Part shown: in pieces, positions 5,875 to 6,222 of the stretch | How positions within the stretch are numbered: the stretch's first letter is position 1 | Layout: every line of letters begins with the position of its first letter | Origin: Oscillospiraceae bacterium | GTDB lineage: Bacteria > Bacillota_A > Clostridia > Saccharofermentanales > Saccharofermentanaceae | Reading direction: 5' to 3' | DNA length: 6,222 bases | Assembly: GCA_902803365.1 (NCBI GenBank) | Contig: CADCPU010000257.1 | Span: 1 to 6,222, forward strand | Translations under genes and position numbers: made by a program | The notes under the pieces: model-generated | The model's input: the letters and a program-made list of their open reading frames with translations, nothing else | The model's database searches: none | Told to the model about the DNA's origin: nothing

Positions 5875-5892
5875 TGGCGGAGACGGTGGGAT
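5875..5892 (-). pseudogene. tRNA-Ser 3'-end fragment, probable attachment-site scar
   Basis: The minus strand reads ATCCCACCGTCTCCGCCA. It fits tRNA positions 59-76: last two T-loop bases, T-stem 3' strand CCCAC, acceptor 3' strand CGTCTCC, discriminator G73 and CCA. G73 and a GGAG-type acceptor stem (the implied 5' strand is GGAGACG) are typical of bacterial tRNA-Ser. Upstream on that strand the sequence leaves the tRNA pattern at once (TTTTTAGT), so there is no tRNA body. A tRNA 3' end still joined to its terminator is what an integrative element leaves at its far end. The element would then extend to the right (above 5892), with an intact tRNA-Ser at its other end. A decayed tRNA duplicate is the alternative. 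Confidence 0.65.
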
Positions 5893-5948
5893 ACTAAAAA
5901 TTCTTATAATCGCACTAAATCAGGATGCTTTCGTTTTCCAAATCCCCT

Positions 5949-5988
5949 AATTAACCTATATTGGTTAATTTCTTAACCTTGTATGGTT
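5949..5988. repeat. Two tandem AACC-N6-GGTT dyads 22 bp apart
   Basis: The first dyad is perfect over 8 bp on each side (AATTAACC at 5949-5956, GGTTAATT at 5963-5970, 6-bp centre). The second has TTAACC (5973-5978) and GGTTTT (5985-5990), also with a 6-bp centre. The AACC starts are 22 bp apart, about two helical turns, so two dimers could bind side by side. They lie 60-100 bp inside the putative element end and upstream of the phosphoesterase gene. Candidate roles are operator, or accessory binding site for recombination. Confidence 0.5.
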
Positions 5989-6023
5989 TTGCCATCGGAC
6001 CGAGAAAAGAGTCTTTACATAGA

Positions 6024-6059
6024 CAGAAAAAAACAGGCTCCGGAAGTTACTCCGAAGCC
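6024..6059 (-). terminator. Orphan minus-strand intrinsic terminator
   Basis: The minus strand reads GGCTTCGGA (6059-6051), a GTAACT loop and TCCGGAGCC (6044-6036), then TG and seven T. One pair is a U-G wobble on this strand but a C/A mismatch on the other, so the stem was evidently kept for minus-strand RNA. No minus-strand gene is seen to the right before the window ends, where a + strand gene begins at 6143. Confidence 0.75.
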
Positions 6060-6092
6060 ATTATCTTAGTAAACTATTTTGTGATTTTGAAC

Positions 6093-6098
6093 TATAAT
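6093..6098 (+). promoter_or_regulatory. -10 box of the metallophosphoesterase gene
   Basis: A perfect TATAAT lies 44 nt upstream of the phosphoesterase start codon at 6143. The -35 position at 17 nt reads TAAACT (6070-6075), which is weak. The leader would be about 38 nt and holds the GGGAG ribosome binding site. Confidence 0.5.
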
Positions 6099-6142
6099 GA
6101 TTTTACTTGATTTCTACACTGTTGATAACGGGAGAACATGCA

Positions 6143-6222
6143 ATGAGCAATTTCTATACTGCAGATACTCATTTCGGTTCAGATTCAAAAGAAGTCCTGA
6201 TCCGTGATAACCGTCCGTTCAA
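6143..6222 (+). CDS. Metallophosphoesterase, N-terminal part (runs off the window)
   Basis: The frame from ATG at 6143 stays open to the window end and gives 26 residues: MSNFYTADTHFGS, then DSKEVLIRDNRPF. The start is supported by GGGAG (6130-6134) 8 nt upstream; the ATG at 6138 meets a stop after two codons. The N-terminus matches the small calcineurin-like phosphoesterases whose first strand reads YFTADTHFGH..N..RPF. Asp8 and His10 of ADTHFG would bind the first metal of the two-metal site. The His that often follows FG is Ser here. These enzymes hydrolyse phosphomono- or phosphodiesters in the cytoplasm; the substrate of this subgroup is not well defined. If the tRNA-Ser fragment at 5875-5892 marks an element edge, this would be the first gene inside it. 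The rest of the domain cannot be checked here. Confidence 0.8.
   Translation, partial: MSNFYTADTHFGSDSKEVLIRDNRPF

Overview
The window looks like chromosomal DNA from a Gram-positive anaerobe of the Clostridia, most likely Lachnospiraceae-like. This is inferred from strong GGAGG-type ribosome binding sites, TATAAT-type promoters, U-tailed intrinsic terminators, a lipoprotein papain-family protease, and a diguanylate cyclase with the DMNGLKDLND/TYGH wording common in that group. The species cannot be named from the sequence.

Layout, left to right. (1) The 3' end of a small unrecognised + strand gene (1-216) is followed by a terminator-like hairpin. (2) An intergenic stretch (about 251-550) carries five degenerate copies of a roughly 15-bp sequence, mostly 41-43 bp apart. 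(3) A minus-strand membrane GGDEF protein (551-1651) appears to be read from an extended -10 promoter inside the loop of the preceding operon's terminator. (4) A minus-strand two-gene operon encodes a secreted lipoprotein papain-like protease (2447-3940) and, 14 nt downstream, a chloramphenicol-acetyltransferase-like enzyme (1767-2432). It ends in a strong terminator. (5) A 169-aa protein of unknown function (4043-4552) has its own promoter, a perfect palindrome just upstream of its -35 box and a 5'-UTR hairpin. (6) A standalone DUF1016/YhcG-type PD-(D/E)XK nuclease (4685-5725) has lower GC than the genes to its left (about 39% in five sampled lines, against about 52% in three sampled lines). 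Its promoter region is rich in palindromes.

The most informative non-coding region is 5839-6142. A minus-strand terminator and an 18-nt fragment matching the 3' end of a serine tRNA (T-loop to CCA) sit there with no tRNA body. This is the expected scar of an element integrated into a tRNA 3' end, with the element extending rightward out of the window. Just inside that putative junction are two tandem AACC-N6-GGTT dyads 22 bp apart, an orphan minus-strand terminator, and the start of a metallophosphoesterase gene (6143 to the window end).

No complete novel system can be demonstrated. The best leads are the tRNA-Ser scar with the tandem dyads, the repeat array at 308-502, and the nuclease plus unknown-protein pair with palindromic control regions. 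The genes do not form one obvious pathway. The protease/acetyltransferase operon and the GGDEF protein look like ordinary cell-surface and signalling functions. The nuclease and the region to its right look like accessory DNA.
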